A stretch of DNA of 64,000 nucleotides from Clostridium cuniculi (GTDB taxonomy: Bacteria; Bacillota; Clostridia; Clostridiales; Clostridiaceae): positions 1-64,000 of the forward strand of contig NZ_SMUS01000018.1 in assembly GCF_004353185.1 (NCBI RefSeq), given 5' to 3'. The position numbers were made by a program, and so were the translations under genes. The stretch's first letter is position 1. Each line of letters begins with the position of its first letter. The notes below the pieces were generated by a model. That model had not been told where the DNA came from. It searched no databases and was given only the letters and a program-made list of their open reading frames with translations. Of the stretch, positions 24,016 to 33,103 are shown piece by piece.

Positions 24016-25079
24016 ATAGTCATACCTCCTATGAATACTAATAAAAATACTATTATAAAAACAAGTAAAAATAATATAAATATTTTTACTTTAGATACAG
24101 GTAAAGCACCAAAAACTTTCCCTGTTTGTCCATTCATAGCAAAAATATAATTTTTACTTCCTAAACTATATGTCATCATCCATACAGGCATTAATGCATA
24201 ATTACAAGAAGTTTTATTAAAGTTCTCATGTGTCCCTACAACATCAACAATTGAATATCCATTTATTGAATTTCTTAATATATCATTAGTTCCTAACCTT
24301 ATTTTACTTTCTATTAAAGGTAAGACCTGTTCTTTTGTTTTATCATATTTCTCTGAAAAGAAGCCTGGTAAATATGCAATAGAAAATTCCTTAAACTCTC
24401 TAGAATCATATGGCTCTATACTTTCCATAATTTTATCATCCATTTTGCTTGATGCATTGCTAGGTACATTTTTAAATATTAGATTTGCTTCTCTATAAAT
24501 ATTATATATATCTGTTTTAGTATATTTATAATCTCCACTAACCCATGTTTTAATTTTTTTTCCTCTTGCACTCATTTGCCCAGTTACATTGGAATCAACT
24601 ATCCAAAAAGGAATATAAATTCCTGTTATCTTTTCTAATTGTTTAGAAGAGGAAAACTCACTAGGTAAAAACCACTTCTTTTTGCTCCAATTTATAAAGT
24701 TCTCAATAGCCTTATCTTTATCTATTTTAAATGGAATAACTTTAGATGGCTTAAATTCTCCATTAAACTTATCACTTAAGACTACAGGTCCATGACAGTA
24801 GCAACAAAATGTAGCTGTAGTAGTATTATCTGCTACTATTTCAGCCCCACATCTTGGACAGGAATAAACTCTTGTTTTTTCTCCTATATTATCCCACTCT
24901 TTATTATAATTCTGTTCTAAATTCTCTTTGTTTATATGTTGATTATCTAAACCATTTAACCTATCTATCTCATCAACTGTAAATTCACTTAGACAAAAAT
25001 CACATTTTCCTTTTTGTAACTCTGGATTAAACTTAATCTCAGCTCCACAATTAGGACACTTATATACAATAACAGCCAT
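24012..25079 (-). CDS. Double zinc-ribbon protein with C-terminal membrane segment
   Basis: 355 residues. Zinc ribbon 1 is Cys-Pro-Asn-Cys-Gly (8-12) with Cys-Asp-Phe-Cys (26-29). Zinc ribbon 2 is Cys-Pro-Arg-Cys (about 74-77) with Cys-Cys-Tyr-Cys (about 92-95). A large soluble domain follows with Tyr-Ile-Pro-Phe-Trp-Ile-Val-Asp, and one membrane helix lies at about 330-352. It is the first gene of a pair with the TPM protein and overlaps it by ATGA. This type is widespread next to TPM genes, which suggests an envelope complex; the activity is unknown. Confidence 0.8.
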   Translation of the reverse strand: MAVIVYKCPNCGAEIKFNPELQKGKCDFCLSEFTVDEIDRLNGLDNQHINKENLEQNYNKEWDNIGEKTRVYSCPRCGAEIVADNTTTATFCCYCHGPVVLSDKFNGEFKPSKVIPFKIDKDKAIENFINWSKKKWFLPSEFSSSKQLEKITGIYIPFWIVDSNVTGQMSARGKKIKTWVSGDYKYTKTDIYNIYREANLIFKNVPSNASSKMDDKIMESIEPYDSREFKEFSIAYLPGFFSEKYDKTKEQVLPLIESKIRLGTNDILRNSINGYSIVDVVGTHENFNKTSCNYALMPVWMMTYSLGSKNYIFAMNGQTGKVFGALPVSKVKIFILFLLVFIIVFLLVFIGGMTI

Positions 25080-25409
25080 CTCTTTCCCCCTAATTTAATA
25101 ATTTTTTATCTATAAAATTATACCATATTTTTTTACATTTTATTCAAAATACTAATTCTAATTTATCTTTTAAAACTTAACTTTCTTAGAACAGCCTCTT
25201 AAAATTTGTCTATATATTTTCACTAAAATTTTAATTTACTCTATTATAATATTAAAGGTTATATATCCATATTTATACTTTTTATTTTTCTTGACTTTTA
25301 TTTATCAATATGCTTTAACCTCTTTTATTTAATATATTACGAGGGTTTTTCCATTATTAACTATTTAATTTTTGGAATTTTAATCCTTGTTATATTCTTC
25401 CTTAGCAAT
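25080..25409. other. Divergent intergenic region, no gene seen
   Basis: Very AT-rich. It holds TATAAT on the minus strand at 25122-25117, a weakly supported promoter for the zinc-ribbon/TPM operon, and leads into a strong + strand promoter at 25410. I see no coding frame with a ribosome binding site. Confidence 0.5.
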
Positions 25410-25438
25410 TTGACAGTATTTTTGATATATAGTATAAA
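25410..25438 (+). promoter_or_regulatory. Sigma-A promoter of the 3D-domain gene
   Basis: TTGACA (25410-25415) and TATAAA (25433-25438) are separated by exactly 17 bases. Transcription would start near 25445, about 43 bases before the CTG that best fits the downstream ribosome binding site. Confidence 0.8.
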
Positions 25439-25487
25439 CTACTTGCAGGCCGAAGGAATTAAAATCAAAATCTTGGAGGTGTATTTT

Positions 25488-26183
25488 CTGTTTAAGAAAA
25501 TTTTTGTTTTAACAACTTCACTTGCACTATCAATGTTCGGTATAAATGAATTTTGTGCACATGCAAGTGTTTTAAATAATGAAAATAAAAAAGTTATTAA
25601 TGTTAGTTATTTAGAAAAACATGATGATAATAATGATATAAACTCAAATAATGTTTCAAATAATGAAGGTAATGCTGTTCTAATTAAATCTGATAACGAT
25701 ATAATTATTAGTGACATTCCTACTAGTAGCAATGTAAATATTGTATTTACTTCTACAGTTGATAACATTATGAATGATATTTCTATCTATAATAAAAAAG
25801 TAGAAGACCAAAAAGTTAATGAAGCTGAAACTAAAGCTGAAGCTAATGCTAAAACTGAAACTAAAACTCAAGAAGCTAGTACTTCATATAAAGCTACCTA
25901 TACAATGGAAGCTACTGCATATACTGGAGATACTACTACTGCCACTGGTGTTACCCCTGTTCGTAACCCAAATGGACTTAGTACTATTGCTGTAGACCCA
26001 TCAATAATTCCTTTAGGTTCAAAAGTTTATATCCCAGGCTATGGTGAAGCCATTGCTGCAGATACTGGTGGAGCTATTAAAGGTCATAAAATTGATTTAT
26101 TTTTAAATTCTGAAAATGAATGTATTAATTGGGGAAGACAAAATGTTACCCTATATATCCTAGCTTATCCTGGGGAGTGGTAA
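25488..26183 (+). CDS. Secreted 3D-domain protein, probable CTG start
   Basis: 231 residues from the CTG at 25488. A signal peptide (Phe-Lys-Lys-Ile-Phe-Val-Leu-Thr-Thr-Ser then Ala-His-Ala) leads into a low-complexity stretch rich in Lys/Glu/Ala/Thr. A C-terminal 3D domain (about 145-231) shows Met-Glu-Ala-Thr-Ala-Tyr, Ala-Val-Asp-Pro-Ser-Ile-Ile-Pro-Leu-Gly, Ala-Ala-Asp-Thr-Gly-Gly and Lys-Ile-Asp-Leu-Phe, the three conserved Asp. Such domains occur in lytic transglycosylase-like, cell-wall-acting proteins. TTGGAGGTG lies 8 bases upstream of CTG. The TTG that would extend the frame to 25410 lies in the -35 box and cannot be translated from that promoter. Confidence 0.85.
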   Translation: MFKKIFVLTTSLALSMFGINEFCAHASVLNNENKKVINVSYLEKHDDNNDINSNNVSNNEGNAVLIKSDNDIIISDIPTSSNVNIVFTSTVDNIMNDISIYNKKVEDQKVNEAETKAEANAKTETKTQEASTSYKATYTMEATAYTGDTTTATGVTPVRNPNGLSTIAVDPSIIPLGSKVYIPGYGEAIAADTGGAIKGHKIDLFLNSENECINWGRQNVTLYILAYPGEW

Positions 26184-26264
26184 AATTAATAAGTAATATT
26201 TTATTCCCTATTGTTCATACTAATTAAAGTAAGCTTTTTTATACTTTAATTAGGAGGGGTTATC

Positions 26265-26399
26265 TTGTTAATACCAAAATTTATTTTTTGTATACATAAA
26301 TATAATTCTGAAATAATAAGAAATATTTGTTTCAAAGGTGGCTATTACGAAAAGCTAACTTGTAAAAAATGTGGTAAAGTTAAAAATCTATATTGGTAA
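26265..26399 (+). CDS. 44-residue Cys/His microprotein
   Basis: GGAGGGG lies 5 bases before a TTG start. The product contains Phe-Cys-Ile-His-Lys-Tyr and ends Leu-Thr-Cys-Lys-Lys-Cys-Gly-Lys-Val-Lys-Asn-Leu-Tyr-Trp, a likely zinc site of Cys-x-His plus Cys-x-x-Cys. It follows the 3D gene. An 11-bp inverted repeat (26221-26231 with 26242-26252) sits directly before its ribosome binding site and a terminator follows. Function unknown. Confidence 0.65.
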   Translation: MLIPKFIFCIHKYNSEIIRNICFKGGYYEKLTCKKCGKVKNLYW

Positions 26400-26420
26400 A
26401 ATAACTTTATTGTATAACAT

Positions 26421-26457
26421 AAAAAGGAGTATCTTAATTTCAGGATACTCCTTTTTT
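26421..26457. terminator. Bidirectional terminator
   Basis: AAAAAGGAGTATC (26421-26433) pairs with GATACTCCTTTTT and continues into T residues. It ends the small Cys/His gene on + and the lipoprotein gene on the minus strand. Confidence 0.85.
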
Positions 26458-26464
26458 AATTAAA

Positions 26465-26968
26465 TTATTTTATTAATTCTTCATATGTTGCTTGTGCATC
26501 TGAAGCTACTTCACTGTTTAATATAAATAATGAAACTAAATTTCCATCAACCTTAACTTCTGCACTTTCAGCAATTTCCTTTTCTGCTGGATAAAAAGCA
26601 TTTCCTACTTTATCTTGTAAAACCTGTTCTACTGAAGCTTTTACAGCATCAACTTTACCATCTTTAGCCTTAACAACCATAATAAATCCAGGCCCTGGAG
26701 AAATTTGAGTTTCTAATATTCCATAATCTTCTACATCATCTAAATTTAAATGATATATTTCTGATGCTATAGTATCATCAATTTCAGCTGCAGCTCTTAC
26801 ATATTCTTTTTCATTTAACTTTTCTACTACATCTTTTGCTGATACTGAAGCTGTTTGTTGCTGGCTTTGCTCAGTTGATGATGAATTTCCAGTATTCTTA
26901 TTTCCACATCCAGTTAAAGTCGCTCCAACCATAATTGCTATTAATGTACTAACTAATATCTTTTTCAT
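26465..26968 (-). CDS. DUF4358 lipoprotein
   Basis: 167 residues. A lipoprotein signal peptide ends in Leu-Thr-Gly-Cys (Cys21), then a Ser/Gln-rich tether and a DUF4358 domain (about 45-165) with Pro-Gly-Pro-Gly-Phe-Ile-Met-Val-Val and a Phe-Tyr-Pro-Ala-Glu segment. It should be anchored on the outer face of the membrane. Family function unknown. GAGG lies upstream of the ATG. Monocistronic. Confidence 0.85.
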   Translation of the reverse strand: MKKILVSTLIAIMVGATLTGCGNKNTGNSSSTEQSQQQTASVSAKDVVEKLNEKEYVRAAAEIDDTIASEIYHLNLDDVEDYGILETQISPGPGFIMVVKAKDGKVDAVKASVEQVLQDKVGNAFYPAEKEIAESAEVKVDGNLVSLFILNSEVASDAQATYEELIK

Positions 26969-27255
26969 TCTTATAACCTCACTTTATTCTTTTGTTATAT
27001 CACTTATCTTATCATTCTATTAGACTATTCACTTATTTAAATTGTTCCCAATACTTTTAAAATTTTTTCTTTTATTCGTTTCCAAATATTTACATTTACG
27101 TTTTTTTTCATTATACTTATATTAAGAAACACCTTCTACCCTTAAATTGAAGTAAAAGTTTTATTAATATAATTACAAATCGGGTAATTATATCCGAATA
27201 AATCATAGATTTATAGTGTTAATTAAACTTTAAAGTTTCTCTTTTATGAAATGAG

Positions 27256-28050
27256 GTGATTTATATAGACCATAATAATTTTGACTTAAACGCAAGACGA
27301 AAATTACTTCATGAACGAAAAAGACAAAGACAAAAAAGATTTAGGATTATAATTTCATCAATTCCACTACTGATTCTATCAATAACCATAACAGTTATTA
27401 TGTTAAATAGAAATAATACAGTTGCAACATTTAATTTAGCTATACCTAAAGTCGAAGAAAAAGAAATTTATACTGTTTGCCTAGATCCAGGCCATGGTGA
27501 TTGGGATTATGGTGCAATCAGTCCAAATGGTACAGCAGAAAAAGATATCACACTTGCCATTTCCTTAAAGCTAGGAAAACTATTAGAAGAAGATGGTAGC
27601 TTTAAGGTTATTTATACTCGTGCAACAGATACTATGGATTGGATAGAAACCTCTAATGATAGTCTAAAAGAAAGAATTAAAATCTCTAAACTATGTAATG
27701 CTGATATATTTGTTTCTATTCATTGTAACTACAGCTCTGATTCTAATGATGTTTCAGGGGTTGAAACTTGGTATAACCCTTCTAATGATAGTAGTTTAAA
27801 TTTAGCAAAATATTTACAACAAGCTCTAATAGACTTAGATTATACTACTAATAGGGGGTTAAAATCCTATGTCCCCGGTGAAGAACTTGCAGTTTTAGAA
27901 TTGAATACTTCAACATCAGCATTAATTGAATTAGGTTTCCTAACAAACTCTTCTGATGAGAAATATCTTACTTCAGACCTTGGACAATCCAACTGTGCCA
28001 ATGCACTTTATAACGCAATTGTTGAATATAGAGATGACACCAATGAATAA
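27256..28050 (+). CDS. Membrane-anchored N-acetylmuramoyl-L-alanine amidase (Amidase_3)
   Basis: 264 residues as drawn. A basic cytoplasmic N-terminus, one membrane segment (about 30-50), then an Amidase_3 domain. Zinc ligands are His in Asp-Pro-Gly-His-Gly, Glu in Gly-Thr-Ala-Glu-Lys-Asp, and His in Ser-Ile-His-Cys-Asn. The catalytic Glu lies in Leu-Ile-Glu-Leu-Gly-Phe-Leu. It cleaves the amide bond between muramic acid and stem peptide. Start unclear: GTG at 27256 lies inside GAGGTGAT, the best ribosome binding site. The codon at ideal spacing is ATA 27265, three codons later. Confidence 0.9.
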   Translation: MIYIDHNNFDLNARRKLLHERKRQRQKRFRIIISSIPLLILSITITVIMLNRNNTVATFNLAIPKVEEKEIYTVCLDPGHGDWDYGAISPNGTAEKDITLAISLKLGKLLEEDGSFKVIYTRATDTMDWIETSNDSLKERIKISKLCNADIFVSIHCNYSSDSNDVSGVETWYNPSNDSSLNLAKYLQQALIDLDYTTNRGLKSYVPGEELAVLELNTSTSALIELGFLTNSSDEKYLTSDLGQSNCANALYNAIVEYRDDTNE

Positions 28051-28055
28051 AATAA

Positions 28056-28092
28056 AAAGCCACAATATATATAATTATATATTGTGACCTTT
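28056..28092. terminator. Bidirectional terminator
   Basis: CACAATATATA (28061-28071) pairs with TATATATTGTG (28076-28086), extended by flanking A and T runs. The minus strand side has the better T-run and ends the GH53 gene; the + side can end the amidase gene. Confidence 0.75.
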
Positions 28093-28100
28093 TATTACTT

Positions 28101-31100
28101 CTATACATTTTGTATCTTGTTTATTTTTCCCTTCAAAAATGCTATCCCTATAATTATACTTATAGCACCTAATAATCCTATTGCTTGAGAACCAATGCCT
28201 TCACCAGTTTTAGGTAATTTTCCTAATTGATCATTTTTTATTTCATTCCCCTTATCATTTTCCTCTACTTTAATAATAATCTCATCTTTATTATTCTCAT
28301 TAGTTATATTAGAATTACTTTCAATGTCCTCATCATCAGGATTTATACCTTCACTTTCATTAATAACTTCCTCTAAAAGATTATATTTTTCTTTTAATAA
28401 AGCAATAATTGAATTAACTTCCTCTTCTGTTGCATCTTCATCATTTATTAATTCATTAGCTATAGCTAATACCTTCTTATATTCATTAAAACTTTCTTCT
28501 GTATATTTATTTTTATCAATATCCTTATACTCTTCAACTAATAACAAAAGTTCTGTCTTATCCACTTTTTTTATTAATGAGTTAATAGCATTATTTATAG
28601 ATATCACAGCCTCATCTATTTTTTCTTGAGTTACTTCTGCACTTACCATTAATTTTTTAGCCTCATTAATATTATTAGTTAGTTCATTCCATGATTTAGG
28701 TGTATATTCTTTCTCATCTATTAAATCTAGATTATTTATTACATCTTCTAATTCATCATAATTTATGTTAGTAATATAATTTAACTCTATACTATCTATT
28801 ACTGTCCAACAACCCGCTTTTCCATCAAAATCAAATCCAATTTCAACATCTTCACTATTTACCCAAACTGGAATTGAAATTTTCTGCCATACATTATTAG
28901 TATGTCCTATTTTAAATTCTGTTACCTTTTCTCCCTGTCTTATATACATAAAGTCTGAATTATAATCTCCACCGCTGTATACCCAAGCACTTAATTCATA
29001 TTTACCACAATTTAAATCCTTCACCTTTTGATTAATATTTACATTAAATTCTTTATCACTCCATACTGATAGTGCATATTTTCCTGATGGTGCATCATCG
29101 CCAAACCAAGTTCTATCTTGTGCTTGTACTGCATTAATATCACCTTCCACATTCCACCCTTCAAGTGTTCCTATTTCAAAATCCCAATTCTCTAATACTA
29201 TTCTCTCTGACATTCTTAAGATAACTTCTTTATTTAAAGAAGGCTTTACTTCTACATTGCTTAATTTAGCAGCTCCATAACCTTCTGCTTCACATAATAT
29301 AACATAGTTTTTATTATCCAGAATATCTTTGATCTCAAAAATTCCATTTTCATCACTTGTTGTAACAAATTTCTCTTCTTCTTTTAGACTTATTGTAACT
29401 TTAGCACCAGAAACCTTATTATTGTTATTATCAACAACAATCCCAGTAATGCTTCCTAATGATTTTTCTAATTCAAAATTAACCTCTTCGGTCGTAATTC
29501 CCTTGTTTACTTTAATATCAGAAACAGCCATTTCTAAATAGCCTTCTTTAGTTGCAGTAACATTATATCTATCTCCAATTTCTATATATTCTATTTTATA
29601 TTGACCATTTTCATCAGTTACTGCCTTATACTCTTTATTATCATTTCCTACAGCTGTTATAGTAACACCTGATACTATATTTCCTTCATTATCTTTTACA
29701 ACTCCCGATATTGCTCCTGAATTAATTATTAATTTAAAATCTATTCCATTAGTATCTTCCTCAAGGCTTACCTTAATATTATCAGCATAAGTACTTTCAT
29801 AACCTTGCCTTTTGACATTAATCTTATAATTATCACCAGCCGGTAAATCTCCTAAAATATAAGTTCCATCGGCTTTTGATATAGTACTAAATTTCTTTTC
29901 TCCTACAACTGAATAAACTTCTGCTCCTTCTATTGGGTTATTATTTTCATCAGTTATCTTTCCTTGTACACTTCCACTGCCTAAAACTATTTCAATCTTC
30001 GATACTTCACCTTGAACTACATCAAACACTTTAGTTGAACTACTATATCCATCTTTATTTACAGTAATTGAATTATTATAAGAAGTTTCAACTTCATTCA
30101 TAAAAAATCTTCCATATTTATCCGTAGTCTTTACATACTTCTCATTGTTTATGTTTAAAACAACCTCTGCTCCAACTATCTTATTTCCATTTTCGCCAGT
30201 AACAATTCCAGAAATAATTCCTTTAGTTGTTCCTTCAGTATTATCTCTAAAAGAGTTTAAGGAAGGTAAAGCTTTACCATCAAAATCAAACAATGTTGTA
30301 TTAGATACTACGTTATCTCCTGCTTTATCTTCACTTCCATCTTCAGCTTCTCCCCTTTCCATAGCCCATCCTACTCCATCATAAGCTATCATAACAGGAT
30401 CCCAATATAAATCTCCTATTATACAATTATTTTCTGCATTTCTTATTCCATTAAATAACTCATCTAAAAATTCCTTTTGCCCTTGTGGAGATGATTCATG
30501 ACTTTCATTTCCATTATCACTTAATTGTCCTGGCCATCCATCTGGCTTAGTTGGATTCCAGTTATATCCCGTTTCCATAATTAATATTTTCTTATTATAT
30601 TTTTGTGATAATTCATTAAACCATGGAATTATATCTTCTACATTCTTTTTAGTCCAAAATGGATAATATGAAGCACCTATAATATCATAATTAACATTAT
30701 TCTCAATACAGCCATCTAAAAATGTAGTATATCTGTTATCCTCACCTGCTTCATCCAAATGAAGTACTACTTTGGTATTAGTTGAAATTTCTTTTACTGC
30801 TCTATATCCAGCATTTAAAAATCTTGCCAACTGTTCAAAATTTGATACTCTTCCATATGGATATAATATTCCATACTGCATTTCATTCCCTAAAGAAATA
30901 TATTCTGGGGTAGTACCTTGATCTACAAGTTTTTGCATTACCTCTTTAGTATACTCATATACCAATTTTTCTAATTTATCAACAGCAGCATCATTTTCTA
31001 ATCCCTCTATTTCCTTTCTCCAAGACGATGGAATTTCTTGTGTTGCACCATTTGGCCACCAATCACTATAATTTAATGTAACTTCTATTTCCATTCCAAC

Positions 31101-31868
31101 TTCTTTTGCTCTTCTTGCACTTTTTAATAAATCTTCTGTATTTTGATATCCGTCTGGTAAATAGTAATTAGGATTTGTTATAGAGCCATGCTCTCTACCT
31201 GTATCATTATGTGTTCTTAATCTTGCAAAATTAAATCCACTTTCAGCTAATATATGAAATACATCTCTTTCTTCTCCCTCACTATCATAGAATCTTCCAC
31301 CTAGGTCTTCTATATAGTTAACCATGGTTAAGTCTCCACCTTTTAAAAACTTATATTCTTCATCAGTTTTGACTAAAGAAATACAATCATAATTTGACCA
31401 TGTTCCTCCTCTTCCCTTTGAATAAAATCCTATAGTTACTGAATTATTAGTTACCTCAAAATTTAATACAACCTTAGTAAATTCATTTGTTATAGGTATA
31501 CTTGTTCTAGCTCCTGTTCCACCAAAATCATTAGCATAAAGATAATGTGCTTCTTGATTCCCTCCACTGGCAGCATAAGCTTCTACTCTATAATATCCAT
31601 TTTCTATTCCAGTAATAGTCTGCTCTGTCCATACTTCATAATCAGTATCATTCCAATAACCTAAACTATATGAATCATCATATCCCCAATTATCCTTACC
31701 TGTAGCTGCATTAACATCTCCCTTTACATCCCAACCATCTAACCAGTTCTTAAAACTACTATTAATTATCTTATTATCCTCAGCCATGGTAGGAATAGTT
31801 ATTAAAGATGTAGTATATATTGCAGTTGCAATAATTCCAAAAACCTTTTTTATTATTCTCTTAATCAA
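28101..31868 (-). CDS. LPXTG-anchored multidomain GH53 endo-beta-1,4-galactanase
   Basis: 1255 residues. In order: signal peptide (1-29), carbohydrate-binding module (33-165), GH53 catalytic domain (about 175-545), four carboxypeptidase-regulatory-like beta repeats of about 80 residues (552-885), a second binding module related to the first (890-1035), two FIVAR-type helical repeats (1037-1170), acidic linker, then a sorting signal with Leu-Pro-Lys-Thr-Gly (1218-1222), hydrophobic helix and basic tail. Acid/base Glu329 sits in Gly-Asn-Glu; nucleophile Glu432 in Met-Glu-Thr-Gly-Tyr-Asn-Trp. It cuts pectic galactan at the cell surface. Start is TTG 31868 after GGGGGA. The next gene downstream on this strand is off-cluster; the LacX-like epimerase lies upstream. 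Confidence 0.93.
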   Translation of the reverse strand: MIKRIIKKVFGIIATAIYTTSLITIPTMAEDNKIINSSFKNWLDGWDVKGDVNAATGKDNWGYDDSYSLGYWNDTDYEVWTEQTITGIENGYYRVEAYAASGGNQEAHYLYANDFGGTGARTSIPITNEFTKVVLNFEVTNNSVTIGFYSKGRGGTWSNYDCISLVKTDEEYKFLKGGDLTMVNYIEDLGGRFYDSEGEERDVFHILAESGFNFARLRTHNDTGREHGSITNPNYYLPDGYQNTEDLLKSARRAKEVGMEIEVTLNYSDWWPNGATQEIPSSWRKEIEGLENDAAVDKLEKLVYEYTKEVMQKLVDQGTTPEYISLGNEMQYGILYPYGRVSNFEQLARFLNAGYRAVKEISTNTKVVLHLDEAGEDNRYTTFLDGCIENNVNYDIIGASYYPFWTKKNVEDIIPWFNELSQKYNKKILIMETGYNWNPTKPDGWPGQLSDNGNESHESSPQGQKEFLDELFNGIRNAENNCIIGDLYWDPVMIAYDGVGWAMERGEAEDGSEDKAGDNVVSNTTLFDFDGKALPSLNSFRDNTEGTTKGIISGIVTGENGNKIVGAEVVLNINNEKYVKTTDKYGRFFMNEVETSYNNSITVNKDGYSSSTKVFDVVQGEVSKIEIVLGSGSVQGKITDENNNPIEGAEVYSVVGEKKFSTISKADGTYILGDLPAGDNYKINVKRQGYESTYADNIKVSLEEDTNGIDFKLIINSGAISGVVKDNEGNIVSGVTITAVGNDNKEYKAVTDENGQYKIEYIEIGDRYNVTATKEGYLEMAVSDIKVNKGITTEEVNFELEKSLGSITGIVVDNNNNKVSGAKVTISLKEEEKFVTTSDENGIFEIKDILDNKNYVILCEAEGYGAAKLSNVEVKPSLNKEVILRMSERIVLENWDFEIGTLEGWNVEGDINAVQAQDRTWFGDDAPSGKYALSVWSDKEFNVNINQKVKDLNCGKYELSAWVYSGGDYNSDFMYIRQGEKVTEFKIGHTNNVWQKISIPVWVNSEDVEIGFDFDGKAGCWTVIDSIELNYITNINYDELEDVINNLDLIDEKEYTPKSWNELTNNINEAKKLMVSAEVTQEKIDEAVISINNAINSLIKKVDKTELLLLVEEYKDIDKNKYTEESFNEYKKVLAIANELINDEDATEEEVNSIIALLKEKYNLLEEVINESEGINPDDEDIESNSNITNENNKDEIIIKVEENDKGNEIKNDQLGKLPKTGEGIGSQAIGLLGAISIIIGIAFLKGKINKIQNV

Positions 31869-31994
31869 AATCCAATATCCCCCTTATACCTGTTATACGT
31901 TTTCATAATCATATTTATATTAGCATTATTATTTGTTATTAAAATAAGTAAAATCATTAGATTATAGTAATTTAATTAGTAATTTATTTTTAAT

Positions 31995-32040
31995 AAAAAA
32001 ATCTAAATAACAGTAATACACTACTATTATTTAGATTCTT
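31995..32040 (-). terminator. Terminator of the LacX-like gene
   Basis: ATCTAAATAA (32001-32010) pairs with 32027-32036, with an inner AGTA/TACT stem. The minus strand continues into TTTTTTTATTAAAA. Confidence 0.8.
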
Positions 32041-32048
32041 TTAAATTA

Positions 32049-32924
32049 TTATTTTATTGTTAATGTATATGCACTATTAAACTTTTGACCTACTTCTAAC
32101 TTTTCTATTCCAGCTTTATCTTTTAATTCTCCATCAAAATCCTCAAAGTCAGCATGTCCATACCATGGTTCTATACATACAAAAGGTGCTCCTGTTGCTT
32201 TTGTCCATAATCCCATATAAGGAAATCCAGTAAAGTCCATAGTTAATACTTTATCATGATTAACAGATTTTAAACTTATTTTATTAGATTTTAAGCTATC
32301 AAAAACTAAGGCATCTCCCTTAAATACATCAAAGTTTAATGGTATTATATTATTGTCAACTAAATATTGCTTTCTTTCACGCTTTATATAACCCTGTTCA
32401 CTTATAGGAATTATGTCACAATTTTCTTTTTCATTAAACTCAAAATAATAGTCATCTATTATTTCTCCAGCTACCATTGGACACATAAAGGCTGGATGAG
32501 CTCCTATTGAAAAATAAATTATCTTATTATCAGTATTTTCTACTATATATTCTGTTACAACTCCATTTTCTACTAAAGTATAAACAATTTTTAATGAAAA
32601 TTTATATGGATACACCTTTAAAGTTTCTTCTGAAGCAACTAATTCAAAAATAATCTTATCATCTGTTTTTTCAATCATTTCAAACTCTTTTAATCTAGCT
32701 AATCCATGTTGTGGTAAATTATATTCTTTACCATCAACCTTATAAGTTCCATTCTTAACTTTTCCTACTATCGGAAATAATACTGGTGCACTATAGCCCC
32801 AATACCTTTTGTTTCTATTCCATAAATATTCAGTTCCATCTACCTTTGATGTAATATTGTGAAGCTCTGCTCCCTGTTTACTTACAGTAATCTTAACCTT
32901 TTCATTTTCTAATGTATATAACAT
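32049..32924 (-). CDS. Aldose 1-epimerase family protein (LacX-like)
   Basis: 291 residues with the galactose-mutarotase beta-sandwich fold. His73 in Leu-Pro-Gln-His-Gly-Leu-Ala-Arg and the Ile-Gly-Ala-His-Pro-Ala-Phe motif supply the two catalytic His. It resembles LacX/YeaD-type enzymes that equilibrate sugar anomers. Placed directly upstream of a galactan-degrading enzyme, so action on galactose is a reasonable inference, but each gene has its own terminator. AGGGGAG precedes the ATG. Confidence 0.88.
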   Translation of the reverse strand: MLYTLENEKVKITVSKQGAELHNITSKVDGTEYLWNRNKRYWGYSAPVLFPIVGKVKNGTYKVDGKEYNLPQHGLARLKEFEMIEKTDDKIIFELVASEETLKVYPYKFSLKIVYTLVENGVVTEYIVENTDNKIIYFSIGAHPAFMCPMVAGEIIDDYYFEFNEKENCDIIPISEQGYIKRERKQYLVDNNIIPLNFDVFKGDALVFDSLKSNKISLKSVNHDKVLTMDFTGFPYMGLWTKATGAPFVCIEPWYGHADFEDFDGELKDKAGIEKLEVGQKFNSAYTLTIK

Positions 32925-33044
32925 TTTTTTCTCCCCTAACCATTATATATTTATAATAAAAAACACCTCGAAATATTATTGAATTATCACAATGATATCC
33001 TATACATAATTATATAATATATCAATAAATTATCATAGCCTAAA

Positions 33045-33098
33045 GAAAAAGCGCATTTAAAATAGTGAAGCTTAAATATCTACTATCCTAAATACGCT
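33045..33098 (-). terminator. Terminator of the rhodanese gene
   Basis: About 17 paired positions, including G-U pairs, join AGCGCATTTAAAATAGT (33050-33066) with 33082-33098. The minus strand continues GCGCTTTTTCTTTA. Confidence 0.7.
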
Positions 33099-33103
33099 AT
33101 TTT

